The notes under the pieces were generated by a model that saw nothing but the letters and a program-made list of their open reading frames with translations, had not been told where the DNA came from and made no database searches. Shown one piece after another: positions 1 through 9,936 of a stretch of DNA of 64,000 nucleotides. The stretch covers positions 248,001 to 312,000 of the forward strand of contig NZ_JANQBA010000001.1 in NCBI RefSeq assembly GCF_025490915.1, in the 5' to 3' direction. Numbering within the stretch: position 1 is the first letter of the stretch; every line of letters begins with the position of its first letter. This DNA is from Lacticaseibacillus parakribbianus. GTDB taxonomy: Bacteria; Bacillota; Bacilli; Lactobacillales; Lactobacillaceae. A program made the position numbers and the translations under genes.

Positions 1-56
1 TCGGTCGCCCAAGGCGTGATAAGCCCCTCCGCAGGATCGAATTCGTCAAGTATCAT
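1..56 (-). CDS. N-terminus of an unidentified protein (runs off the window)
   Basis: On the minus strand an AGGAG ribosome binding site lies 6 nt before an ATG at 56, and 18 codons stay open to the window edge (MILDEFDPAEGLITPWAT). The ORF track omits it because it is truncated. It follows the aspS terminator, so it is probably a separate transcription unit or a read-through gene behind hisS-aspS. The opening residues faintly recall nucleoside phosphorylases of lactic acid bacteria, but 18 residues are too few to name it. Confidence 0.55.
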   Translation of the reverse strand, partial: MILDEFDPAEGLITPWAT

Positions 57-81
57 GCGCAGATCTCCTTTCGGCATATGC

Positions 82-108
82 AAAAGGCCGTCAACGAGAC
101 GGCCTTTT
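82..108. terminator. Intrinsic terminator after aspS
   Basis: A perfect 11-bp stem (AAAAGGCCGTC / GACGGCCTTTT) with a 5-nt loop lies directly after the aspS stop codon. The A/T ends make it usable in both directions. Confidence 0.85.
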
Positions 109-112
109 CAGG

Positions 113-1912
113 TTACTCTGTCAGCTCGTCATCCCCGGCGTGGGCAGCCTCGGCGTCGACCCCGGCGCGAACCTGGATGCCAAGCTCGGCCAACTGCGCG
201 TCCTCAACCGGCGTCGGTGCCTTGGTCATCGGCTCGGAGGCCTTGCTGTTCTTCGGGAAGGCGATCACATCGCGGATGTTGTCGCGACCGGCCAAAAGCA
301 TCGCCAACCGGTCCAACCCAATCGCCATGCCACCGTGCGGCGGGAAGCCGTAGGTCAAGGCCTCAAGCAGGAAGCCGAACGCCTTTTCGGCCCGTTCCGG
401 CGTGAAGCCCAGGGCACGAAGCATTTTCTCCTGAATCTCGCGGTCGTGGATACGAATCGAGCCGGAACCCAGCTCGTAGCCGTTCAGCACCAGGTCGTAG
501 CTTTGGGCGTGGGCCTTGTGCGGATCGGTGTCAAGCAGCGCCACGTCCTCCGGGTTCGGCATGGTGAACGGGTGGTGCGCCGAAACCCAGCGCTGAATCC
601 CTTCGTCGTACTCGAACAGTGGCCAGTTGGTGATCCAGCAGAAGTGGAAGGCGGACTCGTCAATCAGGCCGAGCTCGTGGCCGAAGTGGCTCCGCAGGTA
701 GCCGAGGCTTGCGGCCACGACCTTGGCGGAGTCGGCGACGAACAAGATCAGGTCGCCGGCCTTGGCGTTCAGTTTGGTCGTGAGGGCCGCGCCGTCCGGG
801 AAGAACTTAGCAATCGGACCGCTGATGCCGTCATCGGTCACCTTCAGCCAAGCCAGACCCTTGGCGCCGAAGCGCTTGATGTACTCCTGTTGGGCCTCGA
901 TCTTTTTGCGGGAGTAATCGGCCGCAGCCCCTGGTGCGACGATGGCGCGAACCTGGCCACCGTTGTCCAGCGCGGACCGAAAGACCTTGAAGTCCGAGTC
1001 GGCGACGAAGGCCGACAGGTCCTGAATCTCCATGCCAAAGCGCAGGTCTGGCTTGTCCGAGCCGTACTTGTCCATCGCCGTCTGCCACTCGATGCGCTCG
1101 AACGGCAGGGTGACGGTGATGCCCATCACGTCCTTCATGATGCGGGCCGTCAAGCCCTCCATGATGTCTTGAATCTCCTTGGCCGACAGGAAGCTGGTCT
1201 CCATGTCGATCTGGGTGAATTCCGGCTGGCGGTCACCGCGCAGATCCTCATCGCGGTAGCAGCGGGTGATCTGGTAGTAGCGGTCGAAGCCGGCACCCAT
1301 CAACAGCTGCTTGAACAGCTGTGGCGATTGCGGCAGCGCGTAAAAGCTGCCGGGGTAAACACGGGACGGCACCAAGTAATCACGGGCGCCTTCGGGGGTG
1401 CTGGCGGTCAAGGTCGGGGTCTCGATGTCCAAAAAGCCGTTGTCGTCGAAGTAGTGATGCGCCGCCTGCATGATTTTGGCTCGCGTGATCAAGCCCGCCT
1501 GCATCTCCGGTCGGCGCAGGTCCAGGTAACGGTAGCGCAGCTTGGTTTCCTCCGCGGCGTTGACCCCATCCTCGATTTCAAACGGCGGGGTTTGTGCCTT
1601 GTTCAGAATCGTGGCGGTCGCGATCTCAACTTCGATTTCGCCGGTTTTGATCTTCGGGTTGGCGGCGGCGCGTTTTTGCACCGTGCCGGTGACCTCAATC
1701 ACGTACTCGGAACGCAGCTGGTTGGCCACCGCCAGGGCGTCCGCCCCGAATTCCTGGGAGAACACCAGCTGGACAATGCCGGCGCGGTCGCGCAGGTCGA
1801 CGAAAATCAGGTTGCCCAGGCTGCGGCGCTTTTGCACCCAACCCTTCAAAGTCACGGTTTGGCCGATGTTTTCGGCGGTGACGTCGCCGGCGTATAAACT
1901 TCGCTTACTCAT
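113..1912 (-). CDS. aspS: Aspartyl-tRNA synthetase
   Basis: Charges tRNA-Asp with aspartate in the cytoplasm. The protein is 599 aa, the normal size for the bacterial-type enzyme. An N-terminal OB-fold anticodon-binding domain (about residues 1-105, with [20 protein letters not shown]) is followed by a class II catalytic core. Motif 2 is seen as [20 protein letters not shown] and motif 3 as [22 protein letters not shown], with the bacterial GAD insert between them. The start ATG overlaps the hisS stop codon in an ATGA arrangement, so the two are translationally coupled in one T-box-controlled operon. Whether it is discriminating or non-discriminating for tRNA-Asn cannot be read here. Confidence 0.97.
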   Translation of the reverse strand: MSKRSLYAGDVTAENIGQTVTLKGWVQKRRSLGNLIFVDLRDRAGIVQLVFSQEFGADALAVANQLRSEYVIEVTGTVQKRAAANPKIKTGEIEVEIATATILNKAQTPPFEIEDGVNAAEETKLRYRYLDLRRPEMQAGLITRAKIMQAAHHYFDDNGFLDIETPTLTASTPEGARDYLVPSRVYPGSFYALPQSPQLFKQLLMGAGFDRYYQITRCYRDEDLRGDRQPEFTQIDMETSFLSAKEIQDIMEGLTARIMKDVMGITVTLPFERIEWQTAMDKYGSDKPDLRFGMEIQDLSAFVADSDFKVFRSALDNGGQVRAIVAPGAAADYSRKKIEAQQEYIKRFGAKGLAWLKVTDDGISGPIAKFFPDGAALTTKLNAKAGDLILFVADSAKVVAASLGYLRSHFGHELGLIDESAFHFCWITNWPLFEYDEGIQRWVSAHHPFTMPNPEDVALLDTDPHKAHAQSYDLVLNGYELGSGSIRIHDREIQEKMLRALGFTPERAEKAFGFLLEALTYGFPPHGGMAIGLDRLAMLLAGRDNIRDVIAFPKNSKASEPMTKAPTPVEDAQLAELGIQVRAGVDAEAAHAGDDELTE

Positions 1913-3195
1913 TTTGCTTCCTCCATCATGGCCTCGTAGACCGTCTTGAAGTCCTTGAGGATGTCGGCTTGCGGCACCGTCTGCTGGGTGCCGGTTGCCA
2001 TGTTCTTGATTGCCACCGTGCCGTCGGCGAGCTCGGTTTCACCCAGCGTCATCACCAGCTGGGCGTTTTCCTTGTTGGCCGACTTGAACTGGGCCTTGGG
2101 CTTGCGACCTAGGTAGTCCAGGTCAACGGCAAAGCCCTGCAGGCGAATCGCATGCGCCAGGCGCGTGGCCGGCGCCACGGCGTCGTCCGAGATCGTCACG
2201 ATGTAGGCCGGCAGGCTCGGTTCAACCTGCTGGTCTTGCATCAACAGCATCAGGCGCTCGATTCCCATCCCAAAGCCGATGCCCGGGGTTTCGGGGCCGC
2301 CGAGCTCCTCAACCAGGCCGTTGTAGCGGCCGCCGCCGATGATGGTGGTGTAGCCGCCGCCAAAGACCGGGTCGTTGCTCATCACCTCAAAGATCGTGTG
2401 GTTGTAGTAATCCAGCCCCCGCACCATGTCGGCGTCGACCACGTAGTCGATGCCTAGGTCCTCCAGCAGCTGGCGTACGGTGTCAAAATGCGCGTGGGCA
2501 CTCGGCGTCAGGTAATCCAGAATCTTCGGGGCGTTGGCGACGATTGCCTGATCCCCCTTGTCCTTGGAGTCCAGCACCCGCAGCGGGTTTTTGACCAAGC
2601 GAACCTTGGAGTCTTCGGACAGCTGATCTTCAAAGGGCGTTAGGTAATCGATCAGTGCCTGGTGATAAGCGGCGCGGGACTCGGGATCCCCCAAGCTGTT
2701 CAGCGCCACGCGCAACGACTTGGCGCCAAACGCGGCGAGCAAGTCCGTCGCCAGGGCAATGACCTCGGCGTCTAAGGCCGGACTGTCGGCACCAAAGGCT
2801 TCGACGCCGATCTGGTGGAACTCACGCTGGCGACCGCTTTGGGGCCGCTCGTAGCGAAACATCGCGCCCATGTAGTAGACCTTGTAGGGTTTGGCGAACT
2901 CGGGGCCAAACAGCTTGTTTTCGACGTAAGCCCGAACCACGCCGGCGGTGCCTTCCGGCCGCAGCGCCATCATCCGGCCGCCCTTGTCCTCGAAGTTGTA
3001 CATCTCCTTGGTCACAATATCCGAGGTTTCGCCGCTTGAGCGGGTGAAGACTTCCTGGTTCTCGAACAGCGGCGTTCGCACCTCGCGGTAGCGGTAGCGC
3101 TCGAGCACGTCACGAGCACGGTTTTCCACCCGCTGCCACAGCTCGCTTTGGCCCGGCAGAATGTCTGCGGTGCCTTTTGGTCGTTGATAACTCAT
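1909..3195 (-). CDS. hisS: Histidyl-tRNA synthetase
   Basis: Charges tRNA-His with histidine. The 428-aa class II enzyme shows the N-terminal catalytic domain ([11 protein letters not shown] near the start, motif 2 region [20 protein letters not shown]), the histidine-specific [12 protein letters not shown] and [14 protein letters not shown] motifs, and a C-terminal anticodon-binding domain from about residue 325. The ATG at 3195 follows AGGAGG with good spacing. It is the first gene of hisS-aspS, with a 4-bp overlap to aspS, and is preceded by a T-box leader, so expression should follow tRNA charging. Confidence 0.97.
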   Translation of the reverse strand: MSYQRPKGTADILPGQSELWQRVENRARDVLERYRYREVRTPLFENQEVFTRSSGETSDIVTKEMYNFEDKGGRMMALRPEGTAGVVRAYVENKLFGPEFAKPYKVYYMGAMFRYERPQSGRQREFHQIGVEAFGADSPALDAEVIALATDLLAAFGAKSLRVALNSLGDPESRAAYHQALIDYLTPFEDQLSEDSKVRLVKNPLRVLDSKDKGDQAIVANAPKILDYLTPSAHAHFDTVRQLLEDLGIDYVVDADMVRGLDYYNHTIFEVMSNDPVFGGGYTTIIGGGRYNGLVEELGGPETPGIGFGMGIERLMLLMQDQQVEPSLPAYIVTISDDAVAPATRLAHAIRLQGFAVDLDYLGRKPKAQFKSANKENAQLVMTLGETELADGTVAIKNMATGTQQTVPQADILKDFKTVYEAMMEEAK

Positions 3196-3206
3196 AATTG
3201 TCCTCC

Positions 3207-3412
3207 TTCAGGTGTCGGGACGCGAAAAAAAAGCACTGCCCCCTCTTGACGAGGGTGCAGCGCACGGTACCACCTTGTGATTTAACTCGGCCATAACGGT
3301 GGCAACCGGAGCGCGTCTGCCTCAGAAGTGTCTTTTCGGTCGGTCCCGGCTTTCACCATCCCGGGTCGCTTCACGTTGACCTATCCTGCTTCGTCATCGG
3401 CACATTGATTTA
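3207..3412 (-). promoter_or_regulatory. T-box leader of hisS-aspS
   Basis: On the minus strand the leader carries the T-box core AAGGTGGTACCGTGCG (3261-3276) followed by a terminator hairpin (ccctc-loop-gaggg extended by ctgc/gcag, 3236-3260) with an 8-U tract at 3225-3232. The Stem I region contains a specifier segment GAAAAGACACTTCTGAGG at 3320-3337. The five bases GACAC (3328-3332) contain both GAC (Asp) and CAC (His), which fits an operon encoding both synthetases. Uncharged tRNA would stabilise the antiterminator and allow read-through. Confidence 0.93.
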
Positions 3413-3418
3413 ACAGCT

Positions 3419-3447
3419 ACGATAGACGGTTTTGCGAGACTTGTCAA
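3419..3447 (-). promoter_or_regulatory. hisS-aspS promoter
   Basis: TTGACA (3442-3447) and TATCGT (3419-3424) are separated by 17 bp on the minus strand, placing the start of transcription just upstream of the T-box Stem I. Confidence 0.75.
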
Positions 3448-3496
3448 GCGGCCGGCAAAAATTGCCGGAGGTCGCGCAATTCCCGCGGGGTCTTGG

Positions 3497-3502
3497 TATA
3501 AT
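3497..3502 (+). promoter_or_regulatory. Extended -10 promoter of the amidase gene
   Basis: TTGGTATAAT is a consensus TATAAT with an upstream TGG-type extension. The -35 region is weak. Transcription would begin near 3509, giving a very short 5' leader. Confidence 0.6.
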
Positions 3503-3531
3503 GAAACAAAAGCAAAAAATTGTTAGGGATG

Positions 3532-4857
3532 ATGAGATTGTCACAACCCAAGCTCAAGCGCTGGCCGCTGATCCTCGCCTTCGCGGCCTTGATCGGTTTG
3601 TCCGTCGCCACCAGCACCGTTTTGGCTTCAAGCCAGACGCTGACCGTTCGGGCCAACCTGCTGAACGTGCGACTGGGCCCCGGCCTTGCCTACGCCGCCA
3701 TGGGCCAGGTTCAAAGCGGTACCCGGCTGACCGTGCTCAAAAAAGAGAATTCCTGGTACCAGGTACGACTGGCCGGCAACAAAATCGGCTGGGTCGCCAG
3801 CTGGCTGGTCGCGAACACCGAGGCCAGCACCAGCACGGCCAGCGTCGCCAAGGCCAAGGTGGCCGTCAACGTTCGTCAAACCGCGACAACCAGCGCCAAG
3901 GTCTTGGGGACCCTGAAGGCCGGCACCACGCTTGACGTGCTGTACCAAGAAGGCAGCTGGACCGAAATCGCCTACCACAACACGGCGGCCTGGGTCACCT
4001 CAAGCGCCGTTCAGCTGACCGGGGCAACCACGGCGCTGGCCGCCCCGAAGCAGACCTACGTCAAAAAGGCCGCGGCCCCCACCCGCAGCCTGACCGTCAC
4101 CACCAACATCAGCGTAAACCTGCGCCAGGCCGCCGGCATCAACGCCCCGATCGTTGAGAAGCTCGCCAAGGCGACGAAGCTGACGGTGCTGAGCCAGACC
4201 AGCGACTGGTACCACGTTCGCACCGCAGGCGGCAAGTCCGGTTACGTGGCGAGCTGGACCGTCACCACGCCTGGCAGCAGCACCACCAAGGCGGCCACTA
4301 GCCTGGCCGAGGCCACCATTGTGCTCGACCCTGGCCACGGTGGTCAGGATGCCGGGGCCGAATCCACCGGCAAGAAGTACGAAAAGACCTACACGCTGGC
4401 CATGGCCAAGGCCATCGGCGCCGCCCTTTCCGCGCAAGGAAGCAACGTGATTTACACCCGCGACGCGGACACCTTCGTTGACCTGGAACCCCGCGCGACC
4501 GCCTCCAACAACGCTCACGCCGACGCCTTCATCTCGATTCACTTCGACTCAAGCCCCAACCCCAACGAGGCCTCGGGCTTCACCACGTACTACTTCAGCG
4601 CCACCACCAGCAAGCCGCTGGCCTTGGCCCTCAACCAATCGCTGGGCAAGGCCCTGAGCCTGACCAACCGCGGCACCGCTTACGGCAACTTCCAGGTGCT
4701 GCGGGATAACAAGCAGCCGAGCGTCCTGATGGAAATGGGCTACATCAACACCGACAAGGACTTCAAGCTGATCGCCAGTCCCGCCTACCAGCAGCGCGTC
4801 GCCGTCGCCGTGGTCCAGGGGCTGCAGGCCTACTTCCAGGCCGGTAACCACCAATAA
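3532..4857 (+). CDS. Secreted N-acetylmuramoyl-L-alanine amidase with three SH3b repeats
   Basis: Predicted peptidoglycan hydrolase that cleaves the bond between MurNAc and L-Ala outside the membrane. An N-terminal signal peptide (KLKRWPLILAFAALIGLSVA, then a VLA-S type cleavage region) is followed by three bacterial SH3 domains with NVRLGPG, NVRQTAT and NLRQAAG signatures. A C-terminal Amidase_3 domain begins at about residue 260 (IVLDPGHGGQDAGAES, a zinc-ligand motif). The domain includes SIHFDSSPNP and the late catalytic-Glu region VLMEMGYINT. The start is uncertain: the track begins at a TTG (3520). ATGs at 3529 and 3532 lie too close to AGGG (3525-3528), and a TTG at 3538 has the best spacing. 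It is monocistronic and diverges from hisS. Confidence 0.9.
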   Translation: MRLSQPKLKRWPLILAFAALIGLSVATSTVLASSQTLTVRANLLNVRLGPGLAYAAMGQVQSGTRLTVLKKENSWYQVRLAGNKIGWVASWLVANTEASTSTASVAKAKVAVNVRQTATTSAKVLGTLKAGTTLDVLYQEGSWTEIAYHNTAAWVTSSAVQLTGATTALAAPKQTYVKKAAAPTRSLTVTTNISVNLRQAAGINAPIVEKLAKATKLTVLSQTSDWYHVRTAGGKSGYVASWTVTTPGSSTTKAATSLAEATIVLDPGHGGQDAGAESTGKKYEKTYTLAMAKAIGAALSAQGSNVIYTRDADTFVDLEPRATASNNAHADAFISIHFDSSPNPNEASGFTTYYFSATTSKPLALALNQSLGKALSLTNRGTAYGNFQVLRDNKQPSVLMEMGYINTDKDFKLIASPAYQQRVAVAVVQGLQAYFQAGNHQ

Positions 4858-4868
4858 ACAGCCGCATT

Positions 4869-4908
4869 AAAATAAACACCCGTCATCGACATGACGGGTG
4901 TTTATTTT
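4869..4908. terminator. Bidirectional terminator between the amidase and HAD genes
   Basis: A perfect 18-bp stem (AAAATAAACACCCGTCAT / ATGACGGGTGTTTATTTT) with a CGAC loop. It has T-rich 3' ends on both strands and sits between two convergent genes. Confidence 0.93.
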
Positions 4909-4919
4909 AGTTTCGACGG

Positions 4920-5546
4920 TCAGCGACCGAAAAGCGCCGGAATCTCGTGCAGGTGATCGACGTGGTACTCGGCCATCGGCGCATCCCCCAGACCATCGAC
5001 ATCAAAGTAGATGCCGGCCACCCCGGCCGCCTGCCCGGCGACGATATCGAGCTTGCGATCCCCGATCATTGCGGCAGTCGTTGCCGGCAGCTGCCAGCGG
5101 TCGAGAATGTACAACACCGCATCCGGCTTAGGCTTTCGCGCCAGGTGCAGATCGGACGTCACGCCACCGGCGAACAGGTCGCGCAGGCCGGAGTTGGCCA
5201 AAAGCTGCCACGCCGAATTATCGCGGTGGGTCATCAGAAAGTTACGACCGCCCTTGGCCACCACCGCCTCAAGCGTCGCTTGGGCCTCGGGGTACGGCTT
5301 GCAGGCCAACACCCGCTGCACCTCGACATCGTGGTACTCGGCAAAAATCGCGGCGGCATCCCAGCCGCGCTGCGCCGCACAGTCTTCAATCACCGCGTGA
5401 ACCGAGGTTTTCTTGGTGGTGATCAAAAGCGCGGCGGGATCGACCGCCACCCCGTGCTTGGTCAGCGTCTCGTGCAAGGCACTCAGGATGCTCGGGTAGG
5501 TGTCGTAGAGGGTGCCGTCCAGGTCCCAGATTGCGTCAGTTAACAT
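4920..5546 (-). CDS. HAD-superfamily phosphatase (phosphoglycolate-phosphatase-like)
   Basis: Cytoplasmic phosphatase of unknown substrate, 208 aa. Motif I is DLDGTLYDT (residues 8-16, nucleophile Asp), motif II is in FLMTHRDN, and motif III/IV is in RKPKPD and [12 protein letters not shown], the normal Asp-box set with a helical cap between residues 15 and 85. Its start overlaps the dtd stop by 11 bp, so it is translated from the dtd message. The link with dtd suggests a housekeeping or damage-control phosphatase, but this is inference. Confidence 0.85.
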   Translation of the reverse strand: MLTDAIWDLDGTLYDTYPSILSALHETLTKHGVAVDPAALLITTKKTSVHAVIEDCAAQRGWDAAAIFAEYHDVEVQRVLACKPYPEAQATLEAVVAKGGRNFLMTHRDNSAWQLLANSGLRDLFAGGVTSDLHLARKPKPDAVLYILDRWQLPATTAAMIGDRKLDIVAGQAAGVAGIYFDVDGLGDAPMAEYHVDHLHEIPALFGR

Positions 5547-5991
5547 GTTGTTCCTCCGTGTCGAATAAAATGGTGACCGGGCCGTCGTTGATCAGGCTGA
5601 CCTGCATGTCGGCCCCGAACACGCCGGTAGCCACTTGCAGGTTGGTCGCCCGCATGCGAGCGACGAACAGATCGTACAGCTGCTCGCCAAGCGCCGGGGC
5701 AGCCGCGGCGGTGAAACTGGGGCGGTTGCCCTTTCGGGTGTCGGCGTACAGCGTGAACTGGGAAATCGCCAGCACCGCCCCGCCGACCTGGGCGAGGGCC
5801 AAGTTCATTTTGCCTGCCGGGTCGCTGAAGACCCGCAGCTTGCTGATCTTAGCTACGAGGTAATCCACATCGGCCGGCGTGTCGTTGGGCCCGACGCCCA
5901 ACAACACCACAAAGCCGCGGTCGATGCGCCCACACACCTCCCCATCGATGGTCACCTGCGCCTGGCTGACGCGTTGCACAACTGCTTTCAT
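5536..5991 (-). CDS. dtd: D-aminoacyl-tRNA deacylase
   Basis: Hydrolyses D-amino acids (and Gly mischarged on tRNA-Ala) from tRNA. The 151-aa protein starts [13 protein letters not shown] after a GGAGAG site. The longer ORF-track start would read through the terminator hairpin upstream. Both active-site signatures are present: SQFTLYAD and the cis-Pro loop NDGPVT (the family usually has NxGPVT). It lies 47 bp downstream of rel, separated by a terminator-like hairpin, and overlaps the HAD gene. The rel-dtd order is common in Firmicutes. Confidence 0.95.
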   Translation of the reverse strand: MKAVVQRVSQAQVTIDGEVCGRIDRGFVVLLGVGPNDTPADVDYLVAKISKLRVFSDPAGKMNLALAQVGGAVLAISQFTLYADTRKGNRPSFTAAAAPALGEQLYDLFVARMRATNLQVATGVFGADMQVSLINDGPVTILFDTEEQHVN

Positions 5992-6007
5992 ACGCTCTCC
6001 TTTTTCC

Positions 6008-6033
6008 AAAAAACAGGGCCGCTTCCGCGGCCC
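6008..6033 (-). terminator. Terminator/attenuator between rel and dtd
   Basis: GGGCCGC / GCGGCCC stem with a 4-nt loop, followed on the minus strand by TGTTTTTT. It sits just upstream of the dtd ribosome binding site, so it probably reduces rather than blocks dtd expression, unless dtd has its own promoter. Confidence 0.75.
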
Positions 6034-6038
6034 CAGTG

Positions 6039-8267
6039 TCATCCCTGCTTGCGCTTGACTTCGTAAATGTCCGGCACGTTCTTGATCGCATCCATCATGC
6101 GCTCGAGGTGAGCGAGGTTGCGGATCCCCACGGTCACGTGGATGTCCGCCATCTTGTCGTGATCGACGCGGCCGTTGATGTTAGTCAGACTCTTGGTCTG
6201 CGCGTTGAGCGTCTGCAGCACCTCGTTGAGCAGCCCGTTGCGGTTGTAGCCGTAGATCTCAAGGTCGGTGTCGAACAGCTGAGTCTGATCGTTCATGTTC
6301 TGCCACTGCACGTCGATCAGCCGGCCGGCGTTGACCGGATCGGACATGTCGACGTTGGTGCAGTCCTGGCGGTGAATGGTGACGCCGCGGCCCTTGGTCA
6401 CGTAGCCGACAATCGGGTCACCCGGCACGGGGCTGCAGCACTTGGCCAGGTGAACCAGCAGGTTGTCGACGCCTTCGATGACGACGCCTTCCTCGGTGCG
6501 GCTGGTCGGCTTGCGTTCCTTGGACACCGTGGTGACCTTCTGGTTGGCGGCCAAAATTGCGGCCTCGCGCTCCTTTTGGTCCGCAGCCTCCTTCTCCCGC
6601 CGTGCCTTTTCGGTCAGGCGGTTGGCGATGACGCGGGGGCTGTACTCGCCGTAGCCGATGGCCGACAGCAGCTCGTCTTCGGTGGTGAAGTTCAGCCGCT
6701 GCAAGAGCGCCGCCATGGCCGGCTTGCCGCCCATGAAGTCGCGCGGCGAAAGGTCCATGTCGGTGAGCGCATGCTCCAACGCGTCGCGGCCCTTGTCGGC
6801 GTTGACACCCTTGTCTTCTTGCTTGAAGTAGCGGCGAATCTTGTTGCGGGCCCGGGACGTGTAGACTAGGTTAATCCAGTCGCGGGAAGGCTTGGAGCCG
6901 GAGCTCGTCAGCATTTCGACGATGTCGCCGTTTTTGAGCTGGTAGTTCAGCGGCACAATCTTGCCGTTGACCTTGGCGCCGACACTCTTATTGCCGACCT
7001 CGGTGTGAACCAAGTAGGCAAAATCCAGCGGCCCGGCGCCTTTGGGGAGCTCGTAAACGTCACCGCGCGGCGTGAAGACGTAGACGCGGTCGGTGAAGAT
7101 GTCGCCCTTGACGCTTTCCATGAAGTCGGCGGCGTCGCTGCTTTCGTCTTGAATCTCCAGAATCTCGCGGAATAAGTCGAGCTTCTTGCCGGTTTTGTCG
7201 TACTGAACCTCTTGGGTCTGACCTTCCTTGTAGGCCCAGTGGGCCGCGACGCCGTACTCGGCGACGTGGTGCATCTCCGCCGTCCGAATCTGCACCTCAA
7301 GCGGCTTGCCCTTGGGCCCGATCACCGTGGTGTGCAGGCTCTGGTACATGTTCGCCTTGGGCATGGCGATGTAATCCTTGAAGCGGCCCGGCATCGGCTT
7401 CCACTGGGTGTGAATGGCACCGAGCACTGCGTAGCAGTCCTTGATGGTTTCAGTGATCACCCGCACCGCCAGCAGGTCGTACAGCTCGTCGAACTGCTTG
7501 TGCTTGTCGCGCATTTTCTTGTAAATCGAGTAAATGTGCTTGGGGCGGCCGTAAATCTCGTAGCTGATGTTGAGGTCGGCCAGCGATTTTTTGATGTCGA
7601 CAATGGCCGAATCGATGTAGGCCTCCCGCTCGCCGCGCTTAGACTTCATCAGCTGCGCAATCCGGTAGTACTGCTGCGGGTTGAGGTAGCGCAAAGAGAG
7701 GTCTTCAAGCTCCCACTTGATGGCCGAAATCCCCAGCCGGTCGGCCAGTGGCGCGTATATTTCAAGCGTCTCGTTGGCGATGCGCCGCTGCTTGTCCGGC
7801 CGCAGGTGCATCAGGGTGCGCATGTTGTGCAGCCGGTCGGCCAGCTTGACCAAAATTACGCGCATGTCCTTGGCCATCGCCAGAAGCATCTTGCGGTGGT
7901 TCTCGGCCAGCTCGTCCTTGTGGGCGACGTAGGTCACCTTGGACAGCTTGGTCAGCCCATCGACGATCACCGCGGTTTCGGCGCCGAATACCTCTTGAAT
8001 GTCGCCCAGCGTGATGTTGGTGTCCTCCACCACATCGTGCAGGTAACCGGAGGCCACCGTCACCGGGTCCATCTTCAGCTTGGCCAAAATACCGGCCACC
8101 TGAATCGGGTGAATGATGTAAGGCTCACCGGACTTGCGCCGCTGGTCCTTGTGAACGTATGCGGCAAAATCATAGGCTTTCTTGACGAATGCGAGGTGCT
8201 CGTCGTTCATGTACCCCCGGCACAGGTCAAACACCTCTGCTTGGGTCAATTCAGGTTCTTCAGCCAT
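6039..8267 (-). CDS. rel: Bifunctional (p)ppGpp synthetase/hydrolase
   Basis: Stringent-response enzyme that makes and degrades (p)ppGpp on the ribosome. The start chosen is [12 protein letters not shown] after AAGGAGG, giving 742 aa; the ORF-track start adds 23 unlikely residues. Domains in order: an HD hydrolase with intact HDVVEDT (about residue 77), the synthetase with [19 protein letters not shown] (the RxKD motif typical of bifunctional Rel) and EVQIRT, a TGS domain ([17 protein letters not shown]), a Cys-containing zinc-finger region ([14 protein letters not shown]) and a C-terminal ACT domain. The intact HD motif argues for hydrolase activity. It is the first gene of a rel-dtd-HAD unit. 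Confidence 0.96.
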   Translation of the reverse strand: MAEEPELTQAEVFDLCRGYMNDEHLAFVKKAYDFAAYVHKDQRRKSGEPYIIHPIQVAGILAKLKMDPVTVASGYLHDVVEDTNITLGDIQEVFGAETAVIVDGLTKLSKVTYVAHKDELAENHRKMLLAMAKDMRVILVKLADRLHNMRTLMHLRPDKQRRIANETLEIYAPLADRLGISAIKWELEDLSLRYLNPQQYYRIAQLMKSKRGEREAYIDSAIVDIKKSLADLNISYEIYGRPKHIYSIYKKMRDKHKQFDELYDLLAVRVITETIKDCYAVLGAIHTQWKPMPGRFKDYIAMPKANMYQSLHTTVIGPKGKPLEVQIRTAEMHHVAEYGVAAHWAYKEGQTQEVQYDKTGKKLDLFREILEIQDESSDAADFMESVKGDIFTDRVYVFTPRGDVYELPKGAGPLDFAYLVHTEVGNKSVGAKVNGKIVPLNYQLKNGDIVEMLTSSGSKPSRDWINLVYTSRARNKIRRYFKQEDKGVNADKGRDALEHALTDMDLSPRDFMGGKPAMAALLQRLNFTTEDELLSAIGYGEYSPRVIANRLTEKARREKEAADQKEREAAILAANQKVTTVSKERKPTSRTEEGVVIEGVDNLLVHLAKCCSPVPGDPIVGYVTKGRGVTIHRQDCTNVDMSDPVNAGRLIDVQWQNMNDQTQLFDTDLEIYGYNRNGLLNEVLQTLNAQTKSLTNINGRVDHDKMADIHVTVGIRNLAHLERMMDAIKNVPDIYEVKRKQG

Positions 8268-8361
8268 GTTGTTCCTCCTTCTTGCAGCGGCCGGCGCAAG
8301 GCAGCAGCCAACGCAATGCGGCACGTGAGACCACACCGTGAAAACACAATTGATTTACCCT

Positions 8362-8390
8362 AGTATAGCGTATGCCCTCCGCGAATCAAA
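8362..8390 (-). promoter_or_regulatory. rel promoter
   Basis: TATACT (8362-8367) with TTTGAT (8385-8390) 17 bp upstream on the minus strand, about 95 bp before the rel start codon. Confidence 0.55.
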
Positions 8391-8413
8391 GGGGCGAAGC
8401 CGCCGGGAAGCAA

Positions 8414-8450
8414 ACAACGCCTCTTGCGGCCGGGGCCGAAGAGGCGTTGT
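8414..8450 (-). terminator. Terminator after mreD
   Basis: A perfect 12-bp stem (ACAACGCCTCTT / AAGAGGCGTTGT) with a 13-nt GC-rich loop. The T tract on the minus strand is short (TTGTTTGCTT), but the position directly after mreD fits the end of mreBCD. Confidence 0.65.
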
Positions 8451-8456
8451 GTACGC

Positions 8457-8996
8457 TCAGTCTTGTTCCGCAATGCGCAGCGACTTCAGCAGCCGCGCCA
8501 GCGGGGCGTAGACGAGGGCAAACAAGATTAGGTTGACCGTCAACCCGGGCCCGACGTGCCGCGCGATCAGGGGAATCAGGCCGACGCTGGTGGCGCCGAG
8601 AAACCGCGCGACGAAGTAGTTGGCCACGATGTAAGTGATCAGCGTCAAGATCACCACCGCGCCGACGTACAAGGCGGTTTTGGGGATCAGCGGCTCAATC
8701 TGCCGCACCACGTAAACTAAAAGTGGCCACAACAACAGGTTGACCCCGAGCATCCCGGTGTAAAAGCTGTCTGCAATCAGGCCGACGACCGCCGCGATGG
8801 CAACGATGTAGGCCTCATCCGGCAGCACTAGGGCAATCATCACCAAGGCCATCAAGGTCAGCTGCGGCACCCCGGTGAAGGCCGGCACCATCAGCCACTG
8901 GGCCAAAACCTGGGCCAAGGTGCCATCGAGCAACAGCGCCACGGCCAGCACCAAGGCGACCCAGCCGTGACCCTTGAAGACGGGATCAGTTAGCAT
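8457..8996 (-). CDS. mreD: Rod shape-determining membrane protein MreD
   Basis: Integral membrane partner of MreC and MreB in the elongasome that guides side-wall synthesis. The 179 aa are almost all hydrophobic, with about five membrane segments (for example WVALVLAVALLL and AAVVGLIADSFYTGML). Similarity in this family is weak, so the assignment leans on size, topology and position. The start overlaps the end of mreC by 11 bp. Confidence 0.9.
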   Translation of the reverse strand: MLTDPVFKGHGWVALVLAVALLLDGTLAQVLAQWLMVPAFTGVPQLTLMALVMIALVLPDEAYIVAIAAVVGLIADSFYTGMLGVNLLLWPLLVYVVRQIEPLIPKTALYVGAVVILTLITYIVANYFVARFLGATSVGLIPLIARHVGPGLTVNLILFALVYAPLARLLKSLRIAEQD

Positions 8997-9858
8997 TGCC
9001 GTCCCCTCCGATCGTGCGGTCGATGACGGTGACCACGCTGGCGTCTGCGAGGTTGGCGGCCGGCTTCAGGTAAACCGTGTTGGCCAGGCCGAAGTCATCC
9101 TGCTTGACGCTAGCCACCGTGCCGATGAACAGCCCCTTGGGGGTGCTGCCGCCAAGCCCCGAGGTCATGACGCGCTGGCCCTTCTTGAGGTTCTCCTTGG
9201 TGTCGATCTGGTCCATGATCAGCTGGTTTTTTTTCTCGCTGTAGCCGCTGATCACCCCGTTGATGATTTTGCCGCTGCCGGTGATAATCTGGGCGGCGAA
9301 GCGGTCGGCCGCCTTGTTGTCGGTCGACAAAAGCTCAACCTTGGCGTTGGTCTTGGCGACTTCGACCACCCGCCCCAACAGTCCGGAACCCGACATCACC
9401 GGCATGTTCTTGGCGACGCCTGCGCCTGAGCCCTTGTTGATCACCAAGATGTTGCGCCAGTCGTTGGGCGAGCGCAACATCACGGTGGCCGAAATCTGGG
9501 TGTAGTCGCTCAACGTGGCATTGAGCTGCAGCTGCTTTTTGAGCGCCTTGTTCTCCTGGGTCAGCGTCTGGTTGCGCACCTTGGTCTGCGCCAGGTCGTC
9601 GATCTGCGCCTTGAGCCGCTTGTTCTCCTGGAACGTGTTCAACAGCTGGTTGATGTCGTCCAACCCGCCCTTGAACAGCCGCACCGGCCCGGACACCACA
9701 CGGCCGCCGATGCCGACCACGTCGTTGCCAATCTGCTGAATCAGCGGTGGGGCCGCCCGGTTGTTACGCACCGTGATCGAGGTGAAGATCAGCCCCAGGC
9801 TGGTCAGCAAGGCGATCATCAGCACGATCATTTTTTTGTTTGAAAAGAACTTCTGCAT
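8986..9858 (-). CDS. mreC: Cell shape-determining protein MreC
   Basis: Single-pass membrane protein that links MreB inside the cell to wall synthases outside. The start is MQKFFSNKKM after GGGAGG (290 aa). Residues 10-30 form the transmembrane segment. A coiled coil follows at about 70-105 (ENKRLKAQIDDL ... ENKALKKQL), then a beta-rich periplasmic-type domain with NDWRNILVINKGS, typical of MreC. It is the middle gene of mreB-mreC-mreD. Confidence 0.94.
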   Translation of the reverse strand: MQKFFSNKKMIVLMIALLTSLGLIFTSITVRNNRAAPPLIQQIGNDVVGIGGRVVSGPVRLFKGGLDDINQLLNTFQENKRLKAQIDDLAQTKVRNQTLTQENKALKKQLQLNATLSDYTQISATVMLRSPNDWRNILVINKGSGAGVAKNMPVMSGSGLLGRVVEVAKTNAKVELLSTDNKAADRFAAQIITGSGKIINGVISGYSEKKNQLIMDQIDTKENLKKGQRVMTSGLGGSTPKGLFIGTVASVKQDDFGLANTVYLKPAANLADASVVTVIDRTIGGDGNAN

Positions 9859-9936
9859 CCTAACCTCCCGGGGAGCGACGGTCACTGAACGAAAGGGGCC
9901 GGTCCAAAACGTCGTGTTTTGTCACCGGCCCGCAGC

